Source: Arenicola marina
Taxonomy: Eukaryota; Annelida; Polychaeta; Arenicolidae
NCBI GenBank assembly: GCA_964019135.1
Contig: OZ025257.1
Span: forward strand, 17,697,971 to 17,761,970
DNA: 64,000 bases
Reading direction: 5' to 3'
Below the pieces are notes generated by a model. The model was not told the origin of the DNA, did not search any database, and was given only the letters and a program-made list of their open reading frames with translations. Shown here in pieces: positions 46,801 through 57,041 of this stretch. The position numbers and the translations under genes were made by a program. Position 1 is the stretch's first letter; each line of letters opens with the position of its first letter.

Positions 46801-49127
46801 CCGCCCCCTCCCCCTCTCTCTCGACCTAATACGCTGTATTACATTGTTTCTTACAAAAAATGCGCTGATGAAAATGTTTCCAATGCCAGCATGATCGAGA
46901 CACTCTTGTCACAGTCACGCTGTGTGATAGCCTCCTGCGGTCGTGGCTCACAATCAGGCCCACTACGCGGCGTTTGTCCACAGCGGGCGCGGTCGTGGCA
47001 GAATGGCCGAGGAAGGGCCTTGGAGAGTGGTTGGGACGCTTCCCGAGGTCGCCAGGACTTACAGCCGCACCTCTTCCCTGCTGACATTAACTGGCCAACG
47101 TTTGCCCCGCGCATTTCTATCCCTCGGGATCCAGTAATTGAGGTGAATAGGATAACGGAATGAGGAAGGCACGGGGACGGCTATAACGTGCCGTATCCCC
47201 AAATGGCATGGAACGAAGGCTGGCCGGCAATGGGAACCGGGGTGGGGGGGTGGGGGTGGCGGGGGGTAGAATACAGGATGCAGCGTAGGTAGGCAGGGTG
47301 GGAGAGGAGTGGGCCGGGGCGGGGCGGGTCGGGGGAGGAGGGCGGGTGGACGGGGTGGGGGAGTTTGAGGGGGGGGGGGTGAACGGGGCGCCACTTTATA
47401 CGGCACGACCGTGAGCATGTTTGGCAAGGGGAGAGATTATCTGATGAAGATTCATGCGGAGGGCTAAATCCTAATGCATTAGTGGTTCGGGTGGGGCTTT
47501 GGGGCAAGTGTCACGGCGTGTGTATAGGATCTGAAGGACGAGTTAGACCGTCGGACCGACCTAGCCGCCTGGCTGGCTGGCTGGCTGCAACTTGCTGGGC
47601 CGCCATCCACTCGCTGCCAACATACGGGCACCAGCGTCATTAGCTCGCCGGTGGAGTCCACTTCCCCCTCCACCTCACCACCACCACCACCCTCACCCCC
47701 CCCCCCCTCCCCCTCTCCCTCCCACCCAAGCACAAGGAGAGCGCCCCCGCTCTCTAAATCCCATTACCGCGAGCCATTGTCGGGTCCCCACGTGTGGTGA
47801 CAGACTGACAGCCACCGCCGTCGAGGGTTTCAGGCCCAGAGTCCTATTCGATTTAAGTGCTCTCTATGCTATTGACGAGACGTTTGTCAGGTCCCGTCCG
47901 TTACTCTGTGGCCTATTCCTTGCTCGATGGCCCATCCCTTACTCGATGGCCTATCCCTTGCTCGATGGCCTATCCCTTACTCGATGGCCTATCCCTTACT
48001 CAATGGCCTATCCCTTGCCTCACTCGCTGGCCTATCCCTTACTCGATGGTCTATCCCTTACACGATGGCATATCCCTTGCTCGATGGCCTATCCCTTACT
48101 CGATGGCCTATCCCTTACTCGATGGCCTATCCCTTACTCAATGGCCTATTCCTTGCCTCACTCGCTGGCCTATCCCTTACTCGATGGCCTATCCCTCACT
48201 CGATGGCCTATCCCTCACTCGATGGCCTATCCCTTACTCTATGGCCTATCTCCTACGTCATGGCCTATCACTTGCTCAATGGTCCAACATTTACTCGATG
48301 GCCTATTCCTTATTCGATGGCATATCCCTTACTCGCTGGTCTATCCCTTACACGATGGCATATCCCTTACTCGATGGCCTATCCCTCACTCGATGGCCTA
48401 TCCCTCACTCGATGGCCTATCTCCTACGTCATGGCCTATCACTTGCTCAATGGTCCAACATTTACTCGATGGCCTATTCCTTATTCGATGGCATATCATT
48501 TACTCGATGGCCTATCCCTTGGTCGATGGCCTATCCCTTGGTCGATGTCCTAGGTCTCATTTGATGGCCTGTCCCTTACTCGATGGCCTAACCGTCCCTC
48601 CATGGCCTATCCGTCACCGCCCATATATCTGACATCCGCTGACATAATGACCACCAATTCGATTCCATACGACTCACTTGTTCGATACTCAATAGATCTA
48701 CTTAGTGACTCATGCGATACCGATTTGTCGGACCCACGTTTTCTCTGCTCCTCTGGTTGGTCTGAAGGAAACGTACCTAACGTCAATAATTTTAGGACAT
48801 TTGTAAAACATCACGAGAAACTTTCATTATTCCGCTCGCACTATATGTGCTCCATAGTAACAATACAACCGTTTACTTGTTTATCGCATAATTTTATGAA
48901 TTCCGTTTGGTATTTATTCTCTGTGCAGGGCTGAACAGATCCGGGCCATGTTCGCGGAGTTTGATCAGGACGGCAGCGGGGCCATCTCGGTGGAGGAAGC
49001 CAAGCTCATGTTAAAGAAACTAGAGATGCCGGAGACGGAAATCGAAACCCTGGTGGCGATGCACGACACTAACCACGACGGCGAGCTGCAATATGAAGAA
49101 TTCGTTTCCTTTCTGCTCCATTCGTGA
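34727..49127 (+). CDS. Six-EF-hand calcium-binding protein, four exons
   Basis: Joined exons 34,727-34,885, 42,745-42,851, 44,310-44,516 and 48,929-49,127 give 672 bases, 223 residues plus TGA, in one continuous frame with GT-AG introns (phases 0, 2, 2). Six canonical 12-residue EF loops follow in pairs: residues 24-35, 60-71, 101-112, 136-147, 170-181 and 204-215. Each has Asp at position 1, Asp/Asn at 3 and 5, Gly at 6 and Glu at 12, so all should bind calcium. There is no signal peptide or membrane segment, so the product is likely a cytosolic calcium sensor or buffer of the calmodulin superfamily. Its size lies between calmodulin (four hands) and calbindin/calretinin (six hands, about 260-270 residues). 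I do not recognise a specific orthologue. The start ATG opens the first helix at a natural distance (ELSPEQ-like region SGLSPEQLEAYRKHF). Confidence 0.9.
35480..35665. repeat. Short tandem repeat based on ACGGTTTAAGAAT
   Basis: Variants of (A)CGGTTTAA(G/T)AATA recur every 13-16 bases about a dozen times. Confidence 0.7.
36655..36765 (-). mobile_element. 3' end of another LINE (fragment)
   Basis: On the minus strand, CTTGTCACCCTTTGTACCG leads into TTAAATAAAATTTGATTTTA and then TTATCTTATCTTA. A 3' UTR followed by an AATAAA and a short microsatellite tail is typical of 5'-truncated CR1/RTE-like insertions. No coding part remains. Confidence 0.6.
37485..37640 (+). mobile_element. Decayed SINE with tRNA-Ser/Leu-like head
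   Basis: TTCTAGGCCAGCCCAAGC, TTTACGTGGTTCGAATCCCA and the following body match the SINE at 23,804-24,019. The B box GGTTCGAATCC is at 37,592-37,602. The head is disrupted by a small tandem repeat of GTAGCCTAGTAGATATAGTA at about 37,480-37,545. Confidence 0.6.
37738..38057. mobile_element. Non-autonomous inverted-repeat DNA transposon (MITE)
   Basis: The left end CAGGGGCGGATCTAGG and the reverse complement of the right end, CAGTGGCTGATCTAGG, match at 14 of 16 bases. AAGTC at 37,733-37,737 recurs at 38,058-38,062, immediately outside the ends, as a 5-bp target duplication. The 320-bp interior has no coding capacity and contains G runs (about 37,836-37,848) and a C run (about 38,028-38,043). 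The superfamily is not certain. Confidence 0.8.
38700..41060. other. G- and C-tract-rich intronic DNA
   Basis: Dense G runs (for example 38,754-38,761, 39,171-39,181, 39,846-39,853) and C runs (about 40,145-40,159, 40,869-40,880) create long proline- or glycine-rich frames on both strands. None has a domain or exon-like composition. Quadruplex-forming motifs are plentiful. Confidence 0.6.
41560..42410. repeat. 22-bp minisatellite, nearly 40 units
   Basis: The unit is ACATAGGTCATAACTGTCAC plus AT or GT. In the first half most units are near-identical, with a recurrent shorter variant (CGTACAAGGTCATAACTGTC). From about 41,900 units become diverse. This left-to-right decay suggests recent expansion on the left side. 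Confidence 0.95.
42745..42851 (+). CDS. EF-hand gene, exon 2
   Basis: Encodes residues 54-88 and the first two bases of codon 89. It completes the second hand, with loop DLDANGSLNFEE and helix FLAAM. Acceptor TTGCAG, donor AG|GTGAGA. Confidence 0.9.
42852..44309 (+). other. Intron 2 of the EF-hand gene
   Basis: 1,458 bases. It contains a GT/GGGGT-rich stretch at about 42,885-42,940 and otherwise nothing recognised. The acceptor is ATCCAG after a CGACGA run. Confidence 0.8.
44310..44516 (+). CDS. EF-hand gene, exon 3
   Basis: 207 bases (69 codons), phase 2 at both ends. It encodes hands 3 and 4 with loops DKDGNGFVSLEE and DKNGDGQLSYEE. The donor was chosen as AA|GTCAGT at 44,517 because it alone gives the phase needed by exon 4; GT at 44,506 and 44,521 would shift the frame. 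Skipping this exon would leave the frame intact. Confidence 0.88.
44657..44904 (-). mobile_element. tRNA-derived SINE, second member of the 5,059 family
   Basis: Its reverse complement follows the 5,059-5,311 element through the head (GGGTTAGAGCGCT, CCTAACGGCAC, GGATCGGTGGTTCGAACC), the GGTTACCCCCGG module, the CATTGACGCGAT stretch and the AATATACAACCAACCG tail. The B box is better preserved here (GGTTCGAACC at 44,811-44,820). No perfect target duplication. Confidence 0.8.
44976..45105. repeat. Perfect 65-bp tandem duplication
   Basis: 44,976-45,040 and 45,041-45,105 are identical, beginning TACAGTGCCCTCCAAC and ending ACGAGTCTAC. Perfect identity implies a recent event. Confidence 0.92.
46108..46580. 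repeat. CT-rich microsatellite region
   Basis: (CT)n runs at about 46,109-46,143, 46,240-46,253 and 46,483-46,521, separated by degenerate pyrimidine-rich DNA. Leucine/serine-rich frames here are artefacts. Confidence 0.8.
47905..48615. repeat. 19-bp minisatellite, about 37 units
   Basis: The unit is CTATCCCTTACTCGATGGC with variants (TTGCTC, CTCACTC, TTCCTT). Longer blocks recur: the group containing CTCCTACGTCATGGC and GCTCAATGGTCCAACA appears at about 48,250 and again at about 48,420. The array lacks stops in its plus frames, so long open frames with a 19-residue period result. Confidence 0.95.
48929..49127 (+). CDS. EF-hand gene, exon 4 (terminal)
   Basis: Starts with the last base of codon 158 and runs to TGA at 49,125-49,127. 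It encodes hands 5 and 6 with loops DQDGSGAISVEE and DTNHDGELQYEE. Layout and wording (AEQIRAMFAEFD versus AEIRRKFMECD) parallel exon 3, indicating an old exon-pair duplication. Confidence 0.9.
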
Positions 49128-51600
49128 CTTGGGTGTGATCACCATCGGTCGAATCGCGCTCCCTCTCCCTAAGTTAGCTAGCGCCATGCACCTCCAGACG
49201 AATCCTGGGGCAGTCTCAATGAACGAAGACGGCCTCCCACTCGGATTTAAACAGCGAGATCATACCGTTACCGTGCACGCTATCAACGGTTTCCAGTGCT
49301 TTATAGACTGCTGTTGCCGTTCACGTTGTCTCCCCGATGCTGCTCCATTAATGGCGAGCGTCACGCATTCTCCATCGCGGTGTTAACCCAACCCTGTCAC
49401 AAGGCCTGTGAGAAGTGAGCTGAGAGTAAACACCATTTAGAGTTTGTGATTAGTGCGTGTTCTAAACTTGGAGAGTCTGAGAATTGGTGAAACCCAGTAA
49501 TACAGGTTTGTTTTTCTTGTTTTTCATGTCATAGTTTGTGTCTAACCGTATAGGAATGCGAATGAAGATAACTGCGCTGATTTCGGATGCTCCTAAAACA
49601 AAGCTTATATGACAGCTGCCTTGTTTATTCTAAGGGTTTCGTGTGAATATGGCTTTTGTATGCAATTGGCTGATCTTGGTACAGTATTTGCCATCATGTC
49701 TCTCGCCAAGGCAACCGATCGTCAAGCTCTCCTAATGACCTTGCAATGCAATAGGCCTATTGTTGACCTTGACCTGAACAGCTAGCACCCGCCATGTTTC
49801 CAGTTCCATGCGGCGTACGATCAACGAAATGCGGAAACGGGGAACGAGGCCAAAATAGGTCGCACGTTTACTCCGTTTCGTAATGCCAACGTGTTGCATG
49901 TATGTATAAGTATTCCTTGAAATTAATAATCAATTGTTTATCTCGACATTGATGATGTGTTTCACCAATGATTAAAGCTACCCATACAGCAATTTTACAC
50001 CGATATTATGATAGTCCTAATCATTTTGCAGAACTGACACATTATCTGAGTGTATGCATCTTAACTCTTAACCAATTAGACAAGTTATCGTGTTTAAAAT
50101 TGCAAAAATACGGCAGTGATGCCTGAATTGTGATGAAGTAATACACAACCCCGCTGCTTAACCACAGGAGATGCACCAGTTTGGCCATAAGCTGGGGCCT
50201 AACGACAAGCCCTGTTACTTTAGGCGGAAAATAAGTATCTTGTATACACTAAAAACCTAAATGCATCATTTCCTTTAAATATATTTTTGAAACTTTCTTA
50301 GGACAAATATTTCTGTATGAGTAACTTTAATTCAGATGTCGTTGTTTGCGATAAAGAGCAGCTGAGGGCGTGCATCGAGCGGCATCGTTTCTCTGAGCTC
50401 TCTGCCCTTGTAAAGTAGATGTCCCAGGAACACGTTTGTGGTGAAATGCTAGACAACTGCTGGATTACATATCGGAAGTTAAATGATTAGTATATTGCTA
50501 TGGTTGCATTTTTGCTGGCTTTGTACACGGATCTTGTGTGGTAAAGCGAGTTTGGTCTAGTGGACTGTGGTCTAATACACTGATATACATAAATTATAAG
50601 CGGATATCTGAAGTAATGTCACATAGATCGTAGCAATAAATATAGACTGAACAGGGAATAATGTAGTTAGAACTGGCATTAAAAATAAAGTACATAAGCT
50701 GGATCTTGAAGTTGCCAGCAAGTAAGAAATTGTGGAAAGACAAGTCACAATACTCTAGCATTCATTTCTTCTGCTAAGAATAGATACTTATCCAACATTC
50801 AAATTCTATTAATCAACTTGACTGATTCAATAAAGTTTGATAAATGTCTCCGTATGATTACTTTTCATCAATTTTACAACAAGAGCTGCATTCGTGACGT
50901 CATGGGAAATTACTTATTATGAAGTGAAATTGTAGTAACTATTTCAATATTGACGAACCAATAATGTATAGACTTTATAGCAAGCGCATATGTAATGTTC
51001 GTTAAAACGGGCCATCAGATTTGTAGCAAAAACAATTCTGCTTATTGATAAGTGATATATCAGTAAAATCTTTCGAAGAAGATTCTGGCCATGATTTTGG
51101 CACCTAATTTGGGGCATGTTTTGTCTGTGAATCCCTCATCGTTCCGAGAGGTTCTTGGGTCCAGTTTATCCCTTGTGTGCACAATAGACAGCGGTCTAAA
51201 ACACAAATTCATTTCATGTCAACTCTCCCTTAATATCAAATTAGAAATTGACAGATTGGGTGTCTTATACGGACCAATTTGTCCAATGTGTTATTATGGC
51301 TTTGATAGGCAGCGAGACTCCGGAACGAGACCAATAAATGTTAGGAAGGAAACTGCGCGTAAGTAATAATTGAACAATGTGATTCACGTACAACTGCAAA
51401 AACTTCCAACTATTTGGTGCCAGTATATACGATTTATTGCTGCCTATCACGCACACTGATACACGTAAACACACTTCGTAACATAGAGACGGAGGGCTAC
51501 AACGTAGATGGACTGCTATTAAGACGCTGACGTGACATCATATAACACAAGAACGCGATCAATTTCGGTCAATGAGAATCAATCCATTGCGGCACATGGG
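49128..51600. other. 3' UTR and intergenic DNA
   Basis: The first several hundred bases are probably the 3' UTR of the EF-hand gene. Beyond that AT-rich DNA shows no supported gene or array. Confidence 0.5.
49971..49976 (+). terminator. Candidate poly(A) signal of the EF-hand gene
   Basis: ATTAAA, about 840 bases after the stop codon. AATAAA also occurs at 50,635 and 50,829. I cannot decide which is used. Confidence 0.25.
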
Positions 51601-51613
51601 ACTACTGTGTAAC

Positions 51614-51925
51614 GTGTGACGTCACGAAGTACCAAGCCCCCATGTGACGTCACGAAGTGCGATGTCCCATGTGACGTAACGAGGTACAACGCTCCCATGT
51701 GACGTCACGAGGTACAACGCTTCCATGTGACGACACGAGATACGAAGCCTCCATGAGACGTTACGAGGTAAAACGCTCCCATGTGACGCCACGAACTACG
51801 AAGCTCTCGCGTGACGTCACAAAGTATGAAACTCCATGGGCGTCACGAAGTACAACGCCTGCATGTCAAGCAACAAAAGTAGAGAGAGCCGGCGTCACAG
51901 AGAAGACCGTGACGTCACGCCAAAT
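51614..51925. repeat. 28-bp tandem array built on the TGACGTCA palindrome
   Basis: The unit is GTGACGTCACGAAGTACAAC followed by GCTCCCAT. About nine units are visible. Perfect TGACGTCA, the CREB/ATF site consensus, occurs at 51,617, 51,645, 51,700, 51,812 and 51,910. Other units carry one or two changes in the palindrome (for example TGACGTAA at 51,672). A binding function is inference. Confidence 0.88.
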
Positions 51926-51929
51926 GTAT

Positions 51930-54840
51930 TGTCTACAAGAGAAGAACTCCAATTCGTCGTTTAACCAGTACTCTTTTCCATGTTTAACGTGACGCCAGTA
52001 AACAGCAACACTGGAAGTTCTGAACCTCACCGAACACATAATTGATGTCATTATTGTATAAATACTAAATATAGAACCAATTAGGATGAGAAAATAATTG
52101 TGTCGCAGTTGATGATTAGCAATAGCCGACTACACATGTAGATTACGATTGCAGTCAGTAAATAACAATTGAGTATGAATTAACACCACTGAAATTATTA
52201 TTTTCATTATAACTTTCGCAATTCTATCAGCCAACATCTCACATATGCTAATAAACGTACTCACGTCGACAAATGAAACCAGAGATTATGTAAGATCTCT
52301 AATGAAACCGCGTGAATAAATGATCGTCATAACCTGGTTCTCAAGTTTCACATTCACGAGACACCAATGGCAACCAGTGTCTCCACGGAATCACGTATCG
52401 CTAAGTCGCAGGCTGTACACCCTCAACACTCTTATCACCGACATGTGACAAGTAACCCAAAACGTAGCGTAATAATTGTACAACTACATAAAAATACCCA
52501 TATGATGCGTATGCCGCATGACCCAGAAGGTCACGAATGAGTGCCAGTCACATTACTTTTACAAAAGTCAGAGGTCATATGCCAACAGGCAGTCGCATGT
52601 GTTTAGGCGCCCGCGTCAGCTTTCAACTTCAAGTGGCTTATCGGGAGGTCGAGGGAAGAGCCTCAAAAGGAATGCAGAGGGGTTATATTGGAACAGCCAC
52701 ATATATAACCCTGGGTAGCACGTGGACAACAGATTTCTGCATTGCCGTTACCCGACCATAAGCAGAATTCATGGATAATACGATATGCATGGGGCATTGG
52801 TTTGAGTAGGAGATGGGTTTAGCCCAAGTCCCCCATATACTGCCCCAGCCTTTACCCTGGGAGTTTTGTGTACACGAAGTTTCTGTGACAAGAGGTTAAC
52901 GTTATTATTCAAGCATGTTATATCAAGTAACATTGCGTAACATCCGCAATAAAAAATCCCTCACAAAGTTCAGCAGTAAGTGTTCACACATCATTTGCAT
53001 CAAATACGTACAACAAAATACAACTTCATTGAAGTTAGTTTAAATATTAGTTTAAAATATAAGGATGTATAACAACAAACGACACGTTTTTTTCCCAACA
53101 TAACCCGTGTTGTACGAGAGGCCATTTATCTTACAGGTATACCGTCTGCCTGGGGTCGGTTTATATACATGATTTATTGAGGTAACCAGACATTAGATGA
53201 ACTCACTGCGCACTGATGACTTGATTTTCCCTGACATTGCGAAGGAAAGCATTTCAATACGAAGAATAATATTACGTCACTGGCTAATTAGATAATGATA
53301 TGCGATCATAATACATCGCGCTTAACTTCAACCTATCATACTCTTATGTAGCGGTAAGCGATACACTGTCAACCTTGAAAGTTTAGATATATTATGTTGC
53401 ATGCATAAACAGAGCGATAGATGCCCTAATCATCTTGGTGTCTTCGTGTTCTGGGTGTTATGAATAGATCTGTCAGTTGCCCGCTATTACGACATGGATG
53501 GGCTGTGACAAATTCATTGTGTACAATGCAAACACAAGGCAAGGCACGAACGATATGAAACCGCAACATTGAGGTCATCAAATAACGTGAATAACGATGA
53601 GAGACAGAACAGAAAGAGGGGCGAGGAGGGGATGGCCGGTGGGAGCGAGTGTCTAGCGCTCAACTCGTGAAGGAATAGTTTTCCAAAGAATCGACAGAGT
53701 GGGATAATACTTAAGGCACTTGTAACCACTAAGTAAGATCAATACTAAGCGTTGCCATATATATATATACAGTATCTAAAGGTAGAGATTTCTTCAAAGG
53801 ATGACTCACAGAGCCGAATATCAATACGAATACGATGCGACAAACAACAAAACTAGTTTAACGGGAATCAGGTCTTCAATCACTATTCAGTTAGCGAAAT
53901 ATTAAATGTATCATAACTTACAGCAGGAGCACAACGTGGTCAACAATAAGAGATTGATAAGCAAATAATAATTAACAAATTACTTTTTCTAGGACTACAC
54001 ATGAAACGACCTTGCAACCAGTAACGCAAAATGAAGTGTTCGACACGACAATACACATTTAGTGTATCCATGTAAACCATCAGTGCCAACTTCATTCTAA
54101 GTGAGATTAATCTGCGTAAGCAGAATGCACGTGTTAAAACACTGTCGCAATTTCCAGACTCCGTTAATACGAGACAAACGTTTACCGCATAAACCGATAA
54201 CATACTACAAATAAGATAATTAACAACCTACGCCTGGGCCTATTGTAATGCTGTTTGCATGTGGCCGACCTCTACAGATCCATAGCTATTCCCCGGGGGA
54301 ATCCGTATAAAGTGGCGATAATGGGGAATACTTATATAGTCGCTGTTAGACAGCGTGACGCATGCCACGTCTATCAAGTGTCAGTGCAATGGTCGGAATG
54401 ATTGTGTTGTCGTCAGGTCCTGTATGACTCGCTATGGCGAGGTCTGCTCGCGTCTGTCATTGTGCGAGTGTGTGGGTATGGGTGGGGCGGAGGGAGGGGG
54501 GGTATGGATCAGATCCCCGGGTGTGTCCCCTACCTCCTGCTCCTGAACGTAAGCAAGACGTGTAAGTCTCCAGCCCGCACACACGCATACACACATCAGC
54601 CATGGTGTGATTAACACTCCGCCCCCACTCCCCCCCGACAATCTCGCCAAACCACGTCACTGACTGAGCGACTCTGGAACGCTTAGTCCCAGAACTGGTC
54701 CAGATGTACAAAGTCTACATACCAGACAAAGGCCATCCATGATTTGTTTTGGCTCCCGAGATTTGTACTGGCCACCATGATGTCTCACACACGTAATTAA
54801 ATATGGACTGATTAAATATGGCGCTGATGCGATAAATATC
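51930..54840. other. Intergenic, nothing recognised
   Basis: AT-rich DNA with no supported exon, array or RNA gene. A short TA run lies at 53,758-53,769. Confidence 0.5.
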
Positions 54841-54842
54841 AT

Positions 54843-55115
54843 ATATTATATACAGTTTGACGCATGTTAAACAAGCCTTTATCCATATATTATACAGTTT
54901 GACGCATGTTAAACAAGCCTTAATCCATATATTATACAGTTTGACGCATGCTAAACAAACCTTAATCCATATATTATACAGTTTGAAGCATGCATGTTAA
55001 ACAAGCCTTCGTGCATATTTTATACCGTTGGCGCATGTTAAACAAGCCTTCATCCACACCTTATACAGTTTGATGCATGTTCAACAAGCCTTCGTCCATA
55101 TTTGATACAATTAAA
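54843..55115. repeat. 42-bp tandem repeat, about 6.5 units
   Basis: The unit is CATATATTATACAGTTTGAC, then GCATGTTAAACAAGCCTTAATC. Left units are nearly identical, and later ones show substitutions and small gaps. Confidence 0.93.
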
Positions 55116-55129
55116 CAAACGTGCGACGA

Positions 55130-55900
55130 TCTATCTTATTGTATATACACATTCCAAGAACACGGCCCTAAATACTACCTATATATATATATGTGCGCTT
55201 GTTTACTAAGATACATATACACGAGTTTTAAGGCCTGTGGGCAATGACCTTAGAGTTTGGCAACCCTGCAAGAACCCGGGCTGACAGCCACATAGAGGTT
55301 AGTACCGTATCCACCCCAGTTGGTGAGGGTGCGGGGGAGAGGCGAAGAGGGGCGTGCGGCGGGAGGGGGGGGGGGGGGAGGAACGCTGTATCATTGCGCA
55401 TCACAAAACTTGAGTCTCGACAATAAATGCTTCTCCCACTACAACACCTGGTCCTAAACGCCGTAAGACACGATCTGGTTCAAACGCTAATATGTTTGAC
55501 GCATTGGTTGAGGTTGAGCAAATCAAGGCACGCCGTGTGCGAATGGACAACCACCTACTTGTATAACCCACACGGTATCGTCATTATAACTCTATAAAAA
55601 CAAGCAGCAATTCTGCTAGGGTCAACAATTAAATCTTTTTGTTTTACACAAACAAGTATGTATCCAATATCCGAATGAGACGGGTGTGATCACTGGCCAA
55701 GTCTGTACTGGTGGGCCACTCCCGAAGGCATTATAGACCTCACTACCGGCTATCAGTTGACTTCAAGACTATCCAGAGCGGTGTCAATCCAACCTGCAGG
55801 AGTAGCGGCGCGCCTGGTGTCCCAGACCGCAGGCGGGCTCCAGGGGATGCCACTATATGGTCTGGTAGTCGAGGTTCTAGAGAGGCATAGAGTTAATAAT
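55130..55900. other. Intergenic, nothing recognised
   Basis: Contains a G run at 55,366-55,377 and otherwise no supported feature. Confidence 0.5.
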
Positions 55901-55914
55901 AGATTAGGTGTAGC

Positions 55915-56395
55915 TTAAGTAACTGAGATAGAGCTCTTGTGAGGTCTTTACTTGGCCTCGTAACTGAGGAAGAGCTCTTGCTATGTCTCTTCTTGGCCTC
56001 ATAACTGAGGTAGAGCTCTTGCTATGTCTCTACTTGGCCTCATAACTGAGGTAGAGCTCTTGCTATGTCTCTACTTGGCGTCATAACTGAGGTAGAGCTC
56101 TTGCGATGTCTCTACTTGGCTTCGTAACTGAGGTAGAGCTCTTGCGATGTCTCTACTTGGCTTCGTAAGTGAGGTAGAGCTCTTGCGATGTCTCTAATTG
56201 GTCTCATAACTGATGTAGAGCTCTTGCGATGTCTTTACTGGGTCTCAAAACTGATGTAGAGCTCTTGCGACGTCTCTAATTGGCCTCGTAACTGAGGTAG
56301 AGCTCTTGCGATGTTTCTAATTGGTCTCGTAACTGAGGTAGAGCTCTTGCGATGTTTCTAATTGGTCTCGTAACTGAGGTAGAGCTCCTGCCAGA
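55915..56395 (-). repeat. 41-bp minisatellite derived from the end of the receptor-like exon
   Basis: The unit on the + strand is TAACTGAGGTAGAGCTCTTG followed by CGATGTCTCTACTTGGCCTCG, about 11-12 copies. Its minus-strand core GAGCTCTACCTCAGTTACGA is the same as codons 56,387-56,368 of the last receptor-like exon, and the unit next to the exon also carries its stop codon. The array therefore looks like repeated duplication of the coding end and its downstream bases. Confidence 0.92.
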
Positions 56396-56521
56396 GCTGG
56401 CCAAAGTTCACATCCGGGTGTTCCTGCTGAGCCAAGATGGCGATGTCATTGTGCTCCAGGCTGGAGCGCTAGAGTTCTGGAAGACGCGCCAGGAGGAAGA
56501 CGCCGCGATTGGGATCCTTAG
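56358..56521 (-). pseudogene. Nuclear-receptor LBD terminal exon with in-frame TAG
   Basis: The acceptor is GTGTTGCAG (minus strand). With the G carried from the previous exon, the frame reads AKDPNRGVFLLARLPEL, then TAG at 56,471-56,469, then RSSLEHNDIAILAQQEHPDV and NFGQLWQELYLSYETN with TAG at 56,360-56,358. The RLPEL block followed by an EH-containing helix and a short linker to LWQELY fits helices 10/11 and the AF-2 helix (pattern two hydrophobics, x, Glu, two hydrophobics) of nuclear receptors, most like NR1 members. The TAG occupies the place of the Arg that usually follows this block. This could be a pseudogene, a truncated receptor lacking AF-2, an error, or a wrong exon model. The receptor identity is inferred from pattern only. 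Confidence 0.55.
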
Positions 56522-56676
56522 CTGCAACACCAGGCACACAAACCAAATTAAACAACCACATCATTGACCAAATTGTACTTGTTGCAAAATGCTAAATTCT
56601 GGCACCCATCATAAAAAGAGTTGATAACTCATTCATTATTTGGGTGCTGCAAAAGCAGCAATGATATTGCTCCTAC

Positions 56677-56757
56677 CGTCTGTGTATTCCAGGAAGCTGG
56701 CTGTAAATTCTTCCTGGAGCGCCATAACACGACTTGGTTGGACAAGCCCCAGGGCGT
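56677..56757 (-). CDS. Nuclear-receptor LBD exon (helices 8/9 region)
   Basis: 81 bases with acceptor TATTCCAG and donor G|GTAGGA on the minus strand. The frame is (D)ALGLVQPSRVMALQEEFTASFLEYTD, and its phase joins exactly to the exon at 56,521. The GL...V..LQE....L.EY pattern followed by DP-R...LL.RLPEL in the next exon is the common layout of this part of nuclear-receptor ligand-binding domains. The domain binds a small hydrophobic ligand and recruits coregulators in the nucleus. No DNA-binding zinc-finger exon was found in the window, so the 5' part would lie at higher coordinates or beyond the edge. Confidence 0.55.
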
Positions 56758-57041
56758 CTGGAATATATTTATTATAAATTCAGCATTATTTGTTAATCTT
56801 TTGCCCGGACGATGCCAGTTTTAAATTTTACAAATAAAAGTTATGAGATCTTAGTGAAATGATCCCCAGGATTTAACAATATGGCACCACTAATACGCTG
56901 ATATAAGGCAAATTTGAAGGGAATAATATGCATGATATCATTCGAGTCAATTTATAATAAGGAGCATTTGAACAAGCGTTGTCAGCATAAGTTTGTAGTG
57001 TGCTTCTCAGACATGCCAACTTGGGATTTCTTTTTGGTTAC

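Larger units (their letters stand above)
44517..48928 (+). other. Intron 3 of the EF-hand gene (4.4 kb)
   Basis: It contains a minus-strand SINE (44,657-44,904), a 65-bp tandem duplication (44,976-45,105), CT microsatellites around 46.1-46.6 kb, G-rich DNA (47.2-47.4 kb) and a 19-bp minisatellite (47,905-48,615). The acceptor is TTCTCTGTGCAG. Confidence 0.8.

Noticed and set aside
47592..48632. 346-codon plus-strand frame and its shadows
   Set aside because: Mostly translation of the 19-bp minisatellite inside intron 3 of the EF-hand gene.
56352..56567. Plus-strand open frame over the receptor-like exon
   Set aside because: The minus strand has matching splice sites, continuous phase with a neighbouring exon and a recognisable domain pattern, so the plus frame is a shadow.
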